Origin: Prevotella sp. UBA1104 | Lineage (GTDB): Bacteria > Bacteroidota > Bacteroidia > Bacteroidales > Bacteroidaceae | Reading direction: 5' to 3' | DNA length: 64,000 bases | NCBI GenBank assembly: GCA_002314055.1 | Contig: DCBP01000096.1 | Coordinates: 23,455 to 87,454 of the forward strand | Part shown: positions 9,428-17,305 of the stretch, piece by piece | Numbering within the stretch: position 1 is the stretch's first letter | Layout: each line of letters starts with the position of its first letter | The notes under the pieces: generated by a model | Told to the model about the DNA's origin: nothing | What the model saw: the letters and a program-made list of their open reading frames with translations, nothing else | The model's database searches: none | Made by a program: the position numbers and the translations under genes

Positions 9428-10534
9428 CTATTGTCTTCTTCCCCTTATATACATCCCTTGAGCGGTAATGTTTCCGTTTCGGTCTTTTTCGATGAATTTG
9501 CCGTCGCGTTCATCATCCTTATACGAGCCTTCAAAGCGTTTGCCGTCTTTGTCCACCTCGATAGCCTGTCCTTCCCTTTTTCCGTTGCGGAAGGTCCCTT
9601 TGAATTTGTTGCCGTTGGCGAAATGGATAATCATGAGTCCGTTTTGTTTTCCGTTTTGGAATTCCCCTTCAAAGACGTCTCCGTTTTTCTTTGTCAGTTT
9701 TCCGTGTCCGTTTTGCATGTCGTTGTTCCACGAACCAACGTATACGTCTCCGTTTTTCCATACAAAAGTTCCGATGCCCTCCATGTTTCCCTCGTTGAAA
9801 TGTCCCGTATAGTGGTCGCCGTTAGCGAAGGTGAAGATTCCTTCTCCAGTGCGTTTCCCCTTGAGGTAGTCGCCTTCATACACGTCTCCGTTTCTGAACT
9901 TGTATATTCCCTTTCCGTTTTGCATGTCGTTTTGCCAGTCGCCGATGTATACGTCGCCGTCAGAATATTTGTTTGTTCCCTTTCCGGAGCGCTGGTTGTC
10001 GAGCCAGGTGCCGTCGTATGTCGTTCCGTCGCCCCAGTCGAAGAATCCCTTTCCGCACTTTTTGTCGTCTTTCCATTCTCCATCATAGTAAGCACCGCTG
10101 GCGTATGTGTATTTTCCTTTTCCTTGTCTCTTGTCATGATACCAGTTCCCGTCGTATTTGTCTCCGTTGTAGTAAGCCATTACGCCGTGTCCCTCCTGGT
10201 AGTCGCGAAACCACAGTCCGTCGTATTTGTTGTTGTTGATGAAGTGGTAGGTTCCCTTTCCGTGCTGCTGGTCCTGAAACCATTCCCCCTCGTATTTTTC
10301 TCCGTCGGAGAAGGTGTAGACGCCGTATCCCTGTCGTCTTCCCTTTACATATTCCCCTTCGTAGGTGTCGCCGTTCTTGTATATAGCGAAGCCTTTTCCG
10401 TTAGGTTTTCCTGCCAGCATCTCCCCTTTAAACTGTCCTCCGTCTTTTGTCGTACATGATCCGAGGGATATTTTCTGTGCGAGACACAATGCCGGCATTA
10501 TGGCAAGTAGTAATATATATAGTTTCTTTTTCAC
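9428..10534 (-). CDS. Exported MORN-repeat protein
   Basis: A 368-aa protein with a signal peptide (KKKLYILLLAIMPALCLAQ) followed by roughly 14 MORN units of the form G-D-x-Y-x-G-x-W/F-x-x-G-x-x-x-G-x-G. They run almost to the C-terminus, so the protein is nearly all repeat. MORN arrays form beta-hairpin rods that bind lipid or protein partners; no function can be given. The ORF is open to an ATG at 10564, but that ATG overlaps the -7 box of a very good promoter. I therefore choose the GTG at 10534, which starts exactly at the basic end of the signal peptide. Confidence 0.85.
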   Translation of the reverse strand: MKKKLYILLLAIMPALCLAQKISLGSCTTKDGGQFKGEMLAGKPNGKGFAIYKNGDTYEGEYVKGRRQGYGVYTFSDGEKYEGEWFQDQQHGKGTYHFINNNKYDGLWFRDYQEGHGVMAYYNGDKYDGNWYHDKRQGKGKYTYASGAYYDGEWKDDKKCGKGFFDWGDGTTYDGTWLDNQRSGKGTNKYSDGDVYIGDWQNDMQNGKGIYKFRNGDVYEGDYLKGKRTGEGIFTFANGDHYTGHFNEGNMEGIGTFVWKNGDVYVGSWNNDMQNGHGKLTKKNGDVFEGEFQNGKQNGLMIIHFANGNKFKGTFRNGKREGQAIEVDKDGKRFEGSYKDDERDGKFIEKDRNGNITAQGMYIRGRRQ

Positions 10535-10561
10535 GTTTTGTCTTACTTTGGTTATTAATGC

Positions 10562-10593
10562 CAAAGGTAGTGATTTTTTTTGACGTAGGCAAA
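10562..10593 (-). promoter_or_regulatory. Promoter of the MORN-repeat gene
   Basis: Reverse-strand TTTG (10593-10590), 20-nt spacer, then TACCTTTG (10569-10562): a full match to the Bacteroidota sigma-ABfr consensus. The predicted transcript starts near 10555, downstream of the most distal ATG, which decides the start of the gene. Confidence 0.8.
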
Positions 10594-10737
10594 CTTTTTA
10601 GCTTTTTTTTGAATATAGGCGACTTGTGGTGCATAACTCTATTGCTCATGCTCTCTGAATGCGTTGGATAAGATTGCTAACTGCGGAAAAAATTGTTCCT
10701 CACTACACACTCCGAATCACTCCACATACGATAAATT

Positions 10738-10897
10738 TGTTTCATTGTTTCATTGTTTCATGTTTCATTAAGCACCTTCAAAAAAGTGGAAGTGGATTTT
10801 TATATTATATATATAATATATTATATATATAATATAAACCTTTTTCTGCACTTCGGAAAGCCCTTAATGAAACATGAAACAATGAAACAATGAAACA
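10738..10897. repeat. Long inverted repeat around a 40-bp AT palindrome
   Basis: Two perfect 35-bp arms (10738-10772 and 10863-10897) are exact reverse complements and each contains several copies of GTTTCATT. The 90-bp centre holds a perfect 40-bp palindrome of T and A only (10799-10838). It fills most of the 369-bp gap between the leftward MORN gene and the leftward kinase gene, in which no gene is seen. The gap separates two genes read in the same direction, so it is not a simple convergent terminator. It could be a MITE-like element or a cruciform-forming regulatory site. Confidence 0.85.
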
Positions 10898-10903
10898 TTT
10901 ATT

Positions 10904-11992
10904 CTAATTCCAATCATAGCTGCCCGGCTTCAGTACAATAATAGTTTCGCCGTAACGGAGTGCCACCACTCCCGGAGCAAATTCTCCTTCAACCGAGAGG
11001 GTGGTCCAGTTCATGGCTGAGAGAGCGGTAAACGCCGTGGCACCGCCCTCAAAAATCAGAGTGGAGGGCGTCTTCTCGTCTACAAGCTCCGCTGTGGCAA
11101 TGGCTGTAAGCTGGCGCAGTCGGGAGGCATAGTCTGCCCCCATTGCCTGATGATTGCCTATGCGTATGGCGAGTGCCGAACTGTGGAGCCACTCTCTTTT
11201 TAGATGCAAGAGCCATGTTTGAGGTGGGGCGCCATGGAATACATCGTCAGACATCGTAATCTCTGTGCCGCCAAACTGACAGAAAGGAGGGGTAGCGACG
11301 AGGCTACGGCTCTGGGTGCTGCCCTGTATGGCGAGTAATGGACCGCTGAGCGCATTTACCGAAAGACGGGAGTTAAAAGGGGAGCTGGCTGCCGTTGCTG
11401 CATTATGGGCAAGGAGAAAAGCGGCAAAGGTGTCGGCTCCTCCGGCTACGAGTGTGCTTGGGGGAGCTTGCTTTACGAGACTTTGGATTTCGCTTTCTGT
11501 CGTGGCGTCGGCAATGTATACGGCAGAAGGACTGCCATGGAGCAGTTTGCTGACTTCTGACGTGTGGGCTGGGAATTCCGGGTCGCAGGCAAAGGCAGTC
11601 TTACTGAGCTCCACGCCGTCGACATAATATCTTCCGCCGCTGATTATGCGTCCTCGTGACGGGTTCTGCGGCAAGAGCAGAACTTTCTCGAATGCCGTGG
11701 CGCCGAGAATGGCAGAGAGTTCCTCGCCTACGTTACCGCGCAATACGGAGTCGACCTTCTTGAAAAGCAACGGTTGTGGGTTGAGGCTCATAGCTTGTCG
11801 ACAGAGGCGCCGACAGGTCTCTTGGGCTACGGATGGGGCTGCGGAGCGTGTGTCTGTGGCAATAACAACAACATCGGCGTGATTGTCAACAGGTACGGAG
11901 TTGATGGAAAAGTCTACGGAACATCCGTGGCGGAGAGCCACTCCGGCAATTTCGGCAGCCCCAGTGATGTCGTCGGCAATGGCTATAATCAT
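10904..11992 (-). CDS. Four-carbon acid sugar kinase (DUF1537 family, DtnK-like)
   Basis: A 362-aa protein with the family N-terminus IIAIADDITGAAEIAG, the segment FKKVDSVLRGNVGEEL, and a Gly-rich nucleotide-binding end (LIFEGGATAFTAL). DUF1537 kinases phosphorylate 4-carbon acid sugars such as D-threonate or 3-oxo-tetronates at O4. The upstream pdxA2-like gene overlaps its start by 4 bp. In the characterised D-threonate pathway this pair yields dihydroxyacetone phosphate. At 362 aa it is a little shorter than many family members. The exact substrate is an inference from context. Confidence 0.85.
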   Translation of the reverse strand: MIIAIADDITGAAEIAGVALRHGCSVDFSINSVPVDNHADVVVIATDTRSAAPSVAQETCRRLCRQAMSLNPQPLLFKKVDSVLRGNVGEELSAILGATAFEKVLLLPQNPSRGRIISGGRYYVDGVELSKTAFACDPEFPAHTSEVSKLLHGSPSAVYIADATTESEIQSLVKQAPPSTLVAGGADTFAAFLLAHNAATAASSPFNSRLSVNALSGPLLAIQGSTQSRSLVATPPFCQFGGTEITMSDDVFHGAPPQTWLLHLKREWLHSSALAIRIGNHQAMGADYASRLRQLTAIATAELVDEKTPSTLIFEGGATAFTALSAMNWTTLSVEGEFAPGVVALRYGETIIVLKPGSYDWN

Positions 11993-13041
11993 ATTTCCTC
12001 CCCCTTGCCGCCTTTGCGCGATAATGCCATCCTCGTGGCGTAGTCGATCGACAGCAGCATGGCGTCTGGACTTGCCACTCCCTTTCCTGCCACGTCGAAT
12101 GCCGTGCCATGGTCTACGGAAACGCGGATAATTGGCAGTCCGAGAGTGATGTTCACTCCCTTTGCCGTTTTCATCTCGCCCGTTTCCTTGTCCCAGTTGA
12201 AGCCAACGACCTTAAACGGTATATGTCCTTGATCGTGGTACATTGCCACACATCCGTCATACTTGCCGCATTTTGCCTTGGCAAATAGCGTGTCAGGCGG
12301 AACGGGACCTTCCACGTTGAACCCTCGTGCCTTCAGTTCCTCTACGGCGGGCTCAATCTCCAGTCGCTCCTCGTCGCCGAAGAGTCCGCCGTCGCTGGCA
12401 TGAGGGTTTAGTCCGGCGATACCGATCTTTGGGTTCTCGATGCCAAACTGTCTGCATGCGTCTGTTATCAGTTCCGTTACGTCTATGATGCGTTCTTTCT
12501 TAACCAGGTCGCAAGCCTTGCGTAGCGGTACGTGGGTAGACACGTGGATTACGCGTAGCGACTCGTCGGCAAGGAGCATGGCGTATTTTTTCGTGTGAGT
12601 ATAGGTGGCATAAATCTCCGTATGTCCGTCGAAATGATGACCGGCAAGATTTAGTGCTTCCTTGTTGAGCGGTGCCGTTACTGTGGCGTCAACCTTACCG
12701 TCCATGGCAAGCTGGATAGCCGTTACTACTGATTGGAAGGCAGCGTTGCCGCATTGTACGGCAACCTTGCCCTGTTCAAACAGCTGCATGTCGATGAGGT
12801 GCAAATCCATCACGTCAACAGTGCCAAGTTCAAATTTCGCCTCTTCCACTTCTTTTATGGTATGAATCTTAAGGGCAGATTTCTGTTGTCTTGCCACAAA
12901 TTCCATTACTCCAGCGTCGCCCACTACGAGAGGGCGGCATTTTGAGTAAGTTTCTTCCATTGCGAGAGCCTGTAGGATTATTTCCGGACCTATTCCTGCC
13001 GGATCTCCCATTGTAATTGCCAATATAGGTTTCATATTCAT
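11989..13041 (-). CDS. pdxA2: PdxA/PdxA2-family dehydrogenase
   Basis: A 350-aa NAD-dependent beta-hydroxyacid oxidative decarboxylase. Visible motifs include ITMGDPAGIGPEI at the N-terminus, TAPLNKEA, HFDGHTEIYA, GLNPHASDGG and AMYHDQGHIPFK; the His and Asp residues in these bind the metal. PdxA acts in vitamin B6 synthesis and PdxA2 oxidises 4-phospho-D-threonate or erythronate. The 4-bp overlap with the DUF1537 kinase favours the PdxA2 role, but a biosynthetic PdxA cannot be ruled out from sequence. Confidence 0.85.
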   Translation of the reverse strand: MNMKPILAITMGDPAGIGPEIILQALAMEETYSKCRPLVVGDAGVMEFVARQQKSALKIHTIKEVEEAKFELGTVDVMDLHLIDMQLFEQGKVAVQCGNAAFQSVVTAIQLAMDGKVDATVTAPLNKEALNLAGHHFDGHTEIYATYTHTKKYAMLLADESLRVIHVSTHVPLRKACDLVKKERIIDVTELITDACRQFGIENPKIGIAGLNPHASDGGLFGDEERLEIEPAVEELKARGFNVEGPVPPDTLFAKAKCGKYDGCVAMYHDQGHIPFKVVGFNWDKETGEMKTAKGVNITLGLPIIRVSVDHGTAFDVAGKGVASPDAMLLSIDYATRMALSRKGGKGEEI

Positions 13042-13052
13042 TATTTTCTTTT

Positions 13053-14612
13053 TTATTTGTTTTCCTTTCTCTTTTCCTCAAGATATCCGTAGATTGTCAG
13101 CTCTTTGTCGGCAAGTGGCGTTTTAAAGAACAAACTTGCCACGTAGCCAACGACGAGTACAATTATATGACTGTATACACCGAGCATATATTTATGATGG
13201 GTGAAATTCCAACTGCCAAGGTCGAGCAACATTCTGTCGTCGCCATAGTGTGTTGATGTAAGTACGGCGTATGCTGTGAATACTATTGCTGCGGCGATTC
13301 CGATATAAAGTCCCTGCCAGTTGGCGCGACGGCTGAACAGACCGAGCAGGAAGATTCCCACGATGCCGGCGGAGAGGATAGCGTATAGTCCGAAGAGTGT
13401 TCCTAATACTCCTTCACCGCCCCATGCCACGTAGAGCAGTGCACAGGCAATGGCTCCGAGTCCTGTTATGACGACAGCCCAGCGTCCCACGCGCATTTTC
13501 TGTCTGTCGGTAGCCGTTTTGCGGAAACGACCGTAGTAGTCTTCTACCACGATTGCCGAGATGCAGTTTATGTCGGCGTCGATGCTCGATATTGCTCCAG
13601 CTATGAGAGCCGCGAGGATAAGTCCTGTTATGCCTACAGGCATCTCCGTAGAGATGAAGTAGGGGAAGACTTCGTCGCTCTTTATCCCTTCAGGCAGTAT
13701 GCCGCTGTTGATATGGTAGTAGGCGAAGAGACACGTGCCGACGAACATGAAAAGTGCCCATGTTGGCACACTCAGGAAGATACCTAAATAAGAGGCGCGC
13801 TTAGCACTGCGGTCATCGCGTGCCGTAAGATAGCGCTGTACGATACTTTGGTCTGTGCCGTATTTCTGTAGAGCGTAGAAGATACCGTTGAGTACCATTA
13901 CGAGGAAGGTGAGATGAGTCAGATCCATGTCGTAAGGACCGAAGTCGATTTTCTTGTATTCTCCTGCAATGCGGAAAATCTCGGCTGGTCCGCCATCGGT
14001 AAGATAGAACAGCATGCCCACGGCAAGCAGTCCGCCGATAATAAGCAGAAACCCTTGAATGACGTCCATCCATATTATCGCTTCCATACCGCCGAAGAAT
14101 GTCATTACGATAACCACGGCTCCGATGATGATTATGACCCATCGGATATCCATCCCGCCCACGAACATCGCCATGGCGAGAGCGAGCAGATACAGGATTG
14201 TGCCCATCTTTGAGAAATGCTCCAATACAAAGGCGAAGGAGCTGTAGAGACGTGCCAGTGGACCGAATCTGCGCTCGAAGTATTCGTAAGTGCTGAGACG
14301 TATTACGCGACGGTAAAGTGGTACGATGAAGCCGATGAGACATACGAGAACGAGCGGAACCATGAGCCCCTGAACAAGTAAAATCCAGTTGCCGGCATAA
14401 GCGTTGCCGGGGTAGGCTAGGAATGTTACGCTGCTTATTATCGTGGCGAACATCGACATTCCGACTGCCCACGACGGTATGTTGCCACCGGCAGCAAAAT
14501 AGGTATCCGTAGAATTCTGGTTGCGTGAGAAATAGAAGCCCACGCCGAGTGCCATTATTATAGAAACTATTATGATGGCGATGTCTATCCAGTGAAGAGA
14601 TGATGTTTCCAT
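13053..14612 (-). CDS. Sodium:solute symporter (SSS family)
   Basis: A 519-aa protein with about 13 hydrophobic segments. SSS hallmarks include the early TYFAAGGNIPSWAVGMSMFA segment and GAISSIDADINCISAI in the second half. SSS transporters couple Na+ entry to uptake of sugars, amino acids or organic acids. Lying between pdxA2 and a DapA-family gene with short gaps (11 and 27 bp), it probably imports the acid sugar degraded by the operon. Substrate is inferred only. Confidence 0.88.
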   Translation of the reverse strand: METSSLHWIDIAIIIVSIIMALGVGFYFSRNQNSTDTYFAAGGNIPSWAVGMSMFATIISSVTFLAYPGNAYAGNWILLVQGLMVPLVLVCLIGFIVPLYRRVIRLSTYEYFERRFGPLARLYSSFAFVLEHFSKMGTILYLLALAMAMFVGGMDIRWVIIIIGAVVIVMTFFGGMEAIIWMDVIQGFLLIIGGLLAVGMLFYLTDGGPAEIFRIAGEYKKIDFGPYDMDLTHLTFLVMVLNGIFYALQKYGTDQSIVQRYLTARDDRSAKRASYLGIFLSVPTWALFMFVGTCLFAYYHINSGILPEGIKSDEVFPYFISTEMPVGITGLILAALIAGAISSIDADINCISAIVVEDYYGRFRKTATDRQKMRVGRWAVVITGLGAIACALLYVAWGGEGVLGTLFGLYAILSAGIVGIFLLGLFSRRANWQGLYIGIAAAIVFTAYAVLTSTHYGDDRMLLDLGSWNFTHHKYMLGVYSHIIVLVVGYVASLFFKTPLADKELTIYGYLEEKRKENK

Positions 14613-14639
14613 GGGTGTAGTTTTTATAGGTGTCTTTAA

Positions 14640-15539
14640 TTAATAAAATCTCTTTATTTCGCTCTTTATCCTTTCGGCGGTTGAGGCGTCAAGCTCAGTG
14701 AGCGGCGGTAACATGTAGGTTTCGCAAAGTCCGAATTGCTTCATGATAACCTTCAGTCCGGCAAGCGATTGTCCGAGTGTAAGTCCTGTAGTATTAACTT
14801 TACCCATGTCGACAGTAAGCCTTTGTAAACGTTCTGCTTCATCGAAATCACCCTTCAAGGCAGCCTCGAATAAATCGTTGTAAAGTTTTGGGGCATAATT
14901 GCCTACGCTTGGTACAATACCGTCTGCTCCTAATTTCATGGCATGGGCAGAATTTGCGGCACATCCACAGAAATAGGCAAAGTCGTCGCGGTCGGCAAAG
15001 ATTTTCAGAGCCTGTTCCATACGTTCTAAGTCGTTCTCCGAATCTTTCAGTCCTACGATGTTTGGAAGCCGACTCAGTCGTTCTATAACATCAAGCGGAA
15101 TACTCATGTGGGTTGTAATCGTGATGTTGTAAAGCATCAGTGGAATGCTGATGTTTTCAGAAAGATTCTTGTAGTATTCATACATCTGGTCGGGGGTGAG
15201 GGCATAGTAGCTCGGCAGGGTGGCAGCTATGACGTCGGCGCCAGCCTCCGTGAAAAGCTTTGCTGCCCGTAACTGTTCGCTCCAGCATGTGCCGCATAGC
15301 CCGGCGTATATAAGTATGCGCCCGGCGCTGACCTTTGTTGCCGTCTCTATCATGCGCGCTCCTTGTTCGGCGGAAACGGAATTTCCTTCACCGGTGGTGC
15401 CCATTATGAGTGCCGAAACGTTGTTGCGGGCAAAGTTTTCTATGATTTTCTCTACTGCTTTAAGGTCTACGTCGCCGTCTTTGGTGACAGGTGTTACCAT
15501 TGGAACCACTACTCCGTGGTATTTCTCGTTTACTTTCAT
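14640..15539 (-). CDS. Dihydrodipicolinate synthase/N-acetylneuraminate lyase family aldolase
   Basis: A 299-aa class I aldolase-type barrel. It has GVVVPMVTPVTKDGDVD, the substrate-carboxylate loop GTTGEG, a catalytic Tyr region (PLMLYNIT) and the Schiff-base Lys in IVGLKDSEND. The reading frame is open to 15734, but the first 65 codons lie across the promoter region and have no family character, so the Met at 15539 is chosen. As first gene of the acid-sugar operon it is more likely a catabolic lyase or dehydratase than biosynthetic DapA. Confidence 0.85.
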   Translation of the reverse strand: MKVNEKYHGVVVPMVTPVTKDGDVDLKAVEKIIENFARNNVSALIMGTTGEGNSVSAEQGARMIETATKVSAGRILIYAGLCGTCWSEQLRAAKLFTEAGADVIAATLPSYYALTPDQMYEYYKNLSENISIPLMLYNITITTHMSIPLDVIERLSRLPNIVGLKDSENDLERMEQALKIFADRDDFAYFCGCAANSAHAMKLGADGIVPSVGNYAPKLYNDLFEAALKGDFDEAERLQRLTVDMGKVNTTGLTLGQSLAGLKVIMKQFGLCETYMLPPLTELDASTAERIKSEIKRFY

Positions 15540-15691
15540 ATTGTTTTTTTTGATTATGTTATTAGACTGTTTGTGGAAAATTGTAGATTTTCTTCGGGGA
15601 TTTTTAGTCCCGTGTTTTAGAATAGACTCGTAAAATAGTGCTTTGTAACGTATGAATGGTATGAAAAGTGTTTGTTTGTTCGGAAAACTTG

Positions 15692-15699
15692 CAAATATA
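15692..15699 (-). promoter_or_regulatory. -7 box of the acid-sugar operon
   Basis: The reverse strand reads TATATTTG, fitting TAnnTTTG. This gives a leader of about 145 nt before the DapA-family start and excludes the longer ORF start at 15734. No clear -33 TTTG is seen. Confidence 0.5.
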
Positions 15700-15723
15700 T
15701 TTTCGTATGTCAGATAAAATTTG

Positions 15724-15731
15724 TATATTTG
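15724..15731 (+). promoter_or_regulatory. -7 box of the outer-membrane barrel gene
   Basis: TATATTTG on the + strand, 65 bp ahead of the gene at 15797 and only 24 bp from the opposing -7 box. The two promoters diverge and partly overlap. The -33 region (TTTTCG) is imperfect. Confidence 0.55.
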
Positions 15732-15796
15732 CATGGCGGAAGGATAAAGTGACTTCTGCTGCTTAACATAGTAAAAATAACCAAAATAAATATCGT

Positions 15797-16282
15797 ATGA
15801 AAAAACTAATGATGCTCGTCGTTGGACTCGTTATGACTATAGCTGCCAACGCTCAATTTGAACAGGGTAAATATTATGTCAGCGGCTCGCTCACAGGGCT
15901 TAATATGAGCTATAGCGGAGCTGACAAATTTAATCTGGGTGTTGAGGCTAAAGGCGGATACATGGTGGCAGACAACTGGATGGCGCTTGCCATGGCGGGA
16001 TATTCTCATAGCGGACAGGATGGAATTGACGACACGTTCCAGGCTGGTGTGGGTGGAAGATACTACATTATTGAAAATGGACTGTATATGGGCGTAAATG
16101 CAAAGTTTGTACGCGGCAACAGCAGTTATAATGACTTTATGCCGGGTATAGAACTTGGATATGCTTTCTTCCTCGGAAGGAGCGTTACGGTAGAGCCTGC
16201 CGTGTACTACGACCAGTCTATTAAAAATCATTCTGACTACTCTAAAGTTGGCTTGCGTGTAGGTGTGGGCATTTATCTCTAA
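15797..16282 (+). CDS. Small outer-membrane beta-barrel protein
   Basis: A 161-aa protein with a clear signal peptide (MKKLMMLVVGLVMTIAANAQ). Alternating hydrophobic strands rich in Gly, Tyr and Asn follow, ending in an aromatic/hydrophobic residue pattern (VGLRVGVGIYL) typical of an OmpA/porin-like 8-stranded barrel. Such proteins sit in the outer membrane; a specific role cannot be read. It has its own promoter, divergent from the acid-sugar operon. Confidence 0.8.
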   Translation: MKKLMMLVVGLVMTIAANAQFEQGKYYVSGSLTGLNMSYSGADKFNLGVEAKGGYMVADNWMALAMAGYSHSGQDGIDDTFQAGVGGRYYIIENGLYMGVNAKFVRGNSSYNDFMPGIELGYAFFLGRSVTVEPAVYYDQSIKNHSDYSKVGLRVGVGIYL

Positions 16283-16412
16283 GAGTAAGGGTTGGAAGTG
16301 TGGTGTGAGGGGAGAGCGGAATTTGTTTTTGTTCCATTCTTTTATAAATCACCCTCCCTCCCATAACTAATCCCATAACTAATAATGATAACAATAACAG
16401 TAACAAAAAACT

Positions 16413-17261
16413 ATGTATACAGTAGACGAATTGGAAGATAAACTGATAGATTTGGCTTTTGCTGAGGATATCGGCGACGGAGACCATACCACTTTGTGTT
16501 GTATTCCTGAAGATGCAATGGGAAAATCACATCTGTTAATAAAGGAAGACGGAATCCTCGCCGGAGTGGAAGTGGCAAAAAAAGTATTTGCCAGATTTGA
16601 CAAGACAATGAAGGTAGAGGTGCTCATCAATGATGGTACTCCTGTGAAAAAAGGAGACATCGCAATGGTGGTAACAGGTAAAGTGCGCTCGCTGCTGCAG
16701 ACCGAGAGACTTATGCTTAATATCATGCAGAGAATGAGCGGTATCGCTACAATGACGCATAAATATGTAGAGAGACTGAAGGGTACGAAAACTCACGTGC
16801 TCGATACAAGAAAGACCACACCTGGAATGAGAATGCTTGAAAAACAGGCTGTCAAGATTGGCGGAGGAATGAATCATCGTATCGGACTCTTTGACATGAT
16901 TTTGCTTAAAGATAATCATGTCGATTTTGCCGGAGGCATAACTAACGCTATTGACCGCTGCCATAAATATCTTGACGAAAAGGGACTGAAACTGAAAATA
17001 GAAATTGAAGTTAGAAACTTCGACGAGATGAATCAGGTCCTTGAACACGGAGGGGTAGACCGCATAATGCTCGACAACTTCTCTGTGGAGGATACGAAAA
17101 AGGCTGTGGAGATTATTAATGGAAGAGTGGAGACGGAATCCAGCGGAGGCATAACTTTTGACACTATACGCGACTATGCCGAGTGTGGAGTTGACTTTAT
17201 CTCCGTAGGAGCTCTTACTCATTCTGTTAAGGGACTTGATATGAGCTTTAAGGCTTGCTAA
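16413..17261 (+). CDS. nadC: Nicotinate-nucleotide pyrophosphorylase (carboxylating)
   Basis: A 282-aa quinolinate phosphoribosyltransferase. It converts quinolinate and PRPP to nicotinate mononucleotide in NAD synthesis. Family segments include EDIGDGDHTT, RTxxMRxSGIAT-like LLNIMQRMSGIATMT, DTRKTTPGMR, GGGMNHRIGLFDMILLKDNH, and the C-terminal ESSGGI and SVGALTHSVKGLD. Length is normal. The dipeptidase gene starts 44 bp downstream and is probably in the same transcript. Confidence 0.95.
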   Translation: MYTVDELEDKLIDLAFAEDIGDGDHTTLCCIPEDAMGKSHLLIKEDGILAGVEVAKKVFARFDKTMKVEVLINDGTPVKKGDIAMVVTGKVRSLLQTERLMLNIMQRMSGIATMTHKYVERLKGTKTHVLDTRKTTPGMRMLEKQAVKIGGGMNHRIGLFDMILLKDNHVDFAGGITNAIDRCHKYLDEKGLKLKIEIEVRNFDEMNQVLEHGGVDRIMLDNFSVEDTKKAVEIINGRVETESSGGITFDTIRDYAECGVDFISVGALTHSVKGLDMSFKAC

Positions 17262-17305
17262 AGAAGTTGGCGAGTTTCTATGAATGCTATTTTATAAAAG
17301 CTAAA

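Noticed and set aside
9395..10459. 354-codon + strand ORF
   Set aside because: Antisense to the repetitive MORN gene; its length comes from repeat periodicity.
15540..15734. 65-codon extension of the DapA-family gene
   Set aside because: It spans the promoter region and has no similarity to the family N-terminus.
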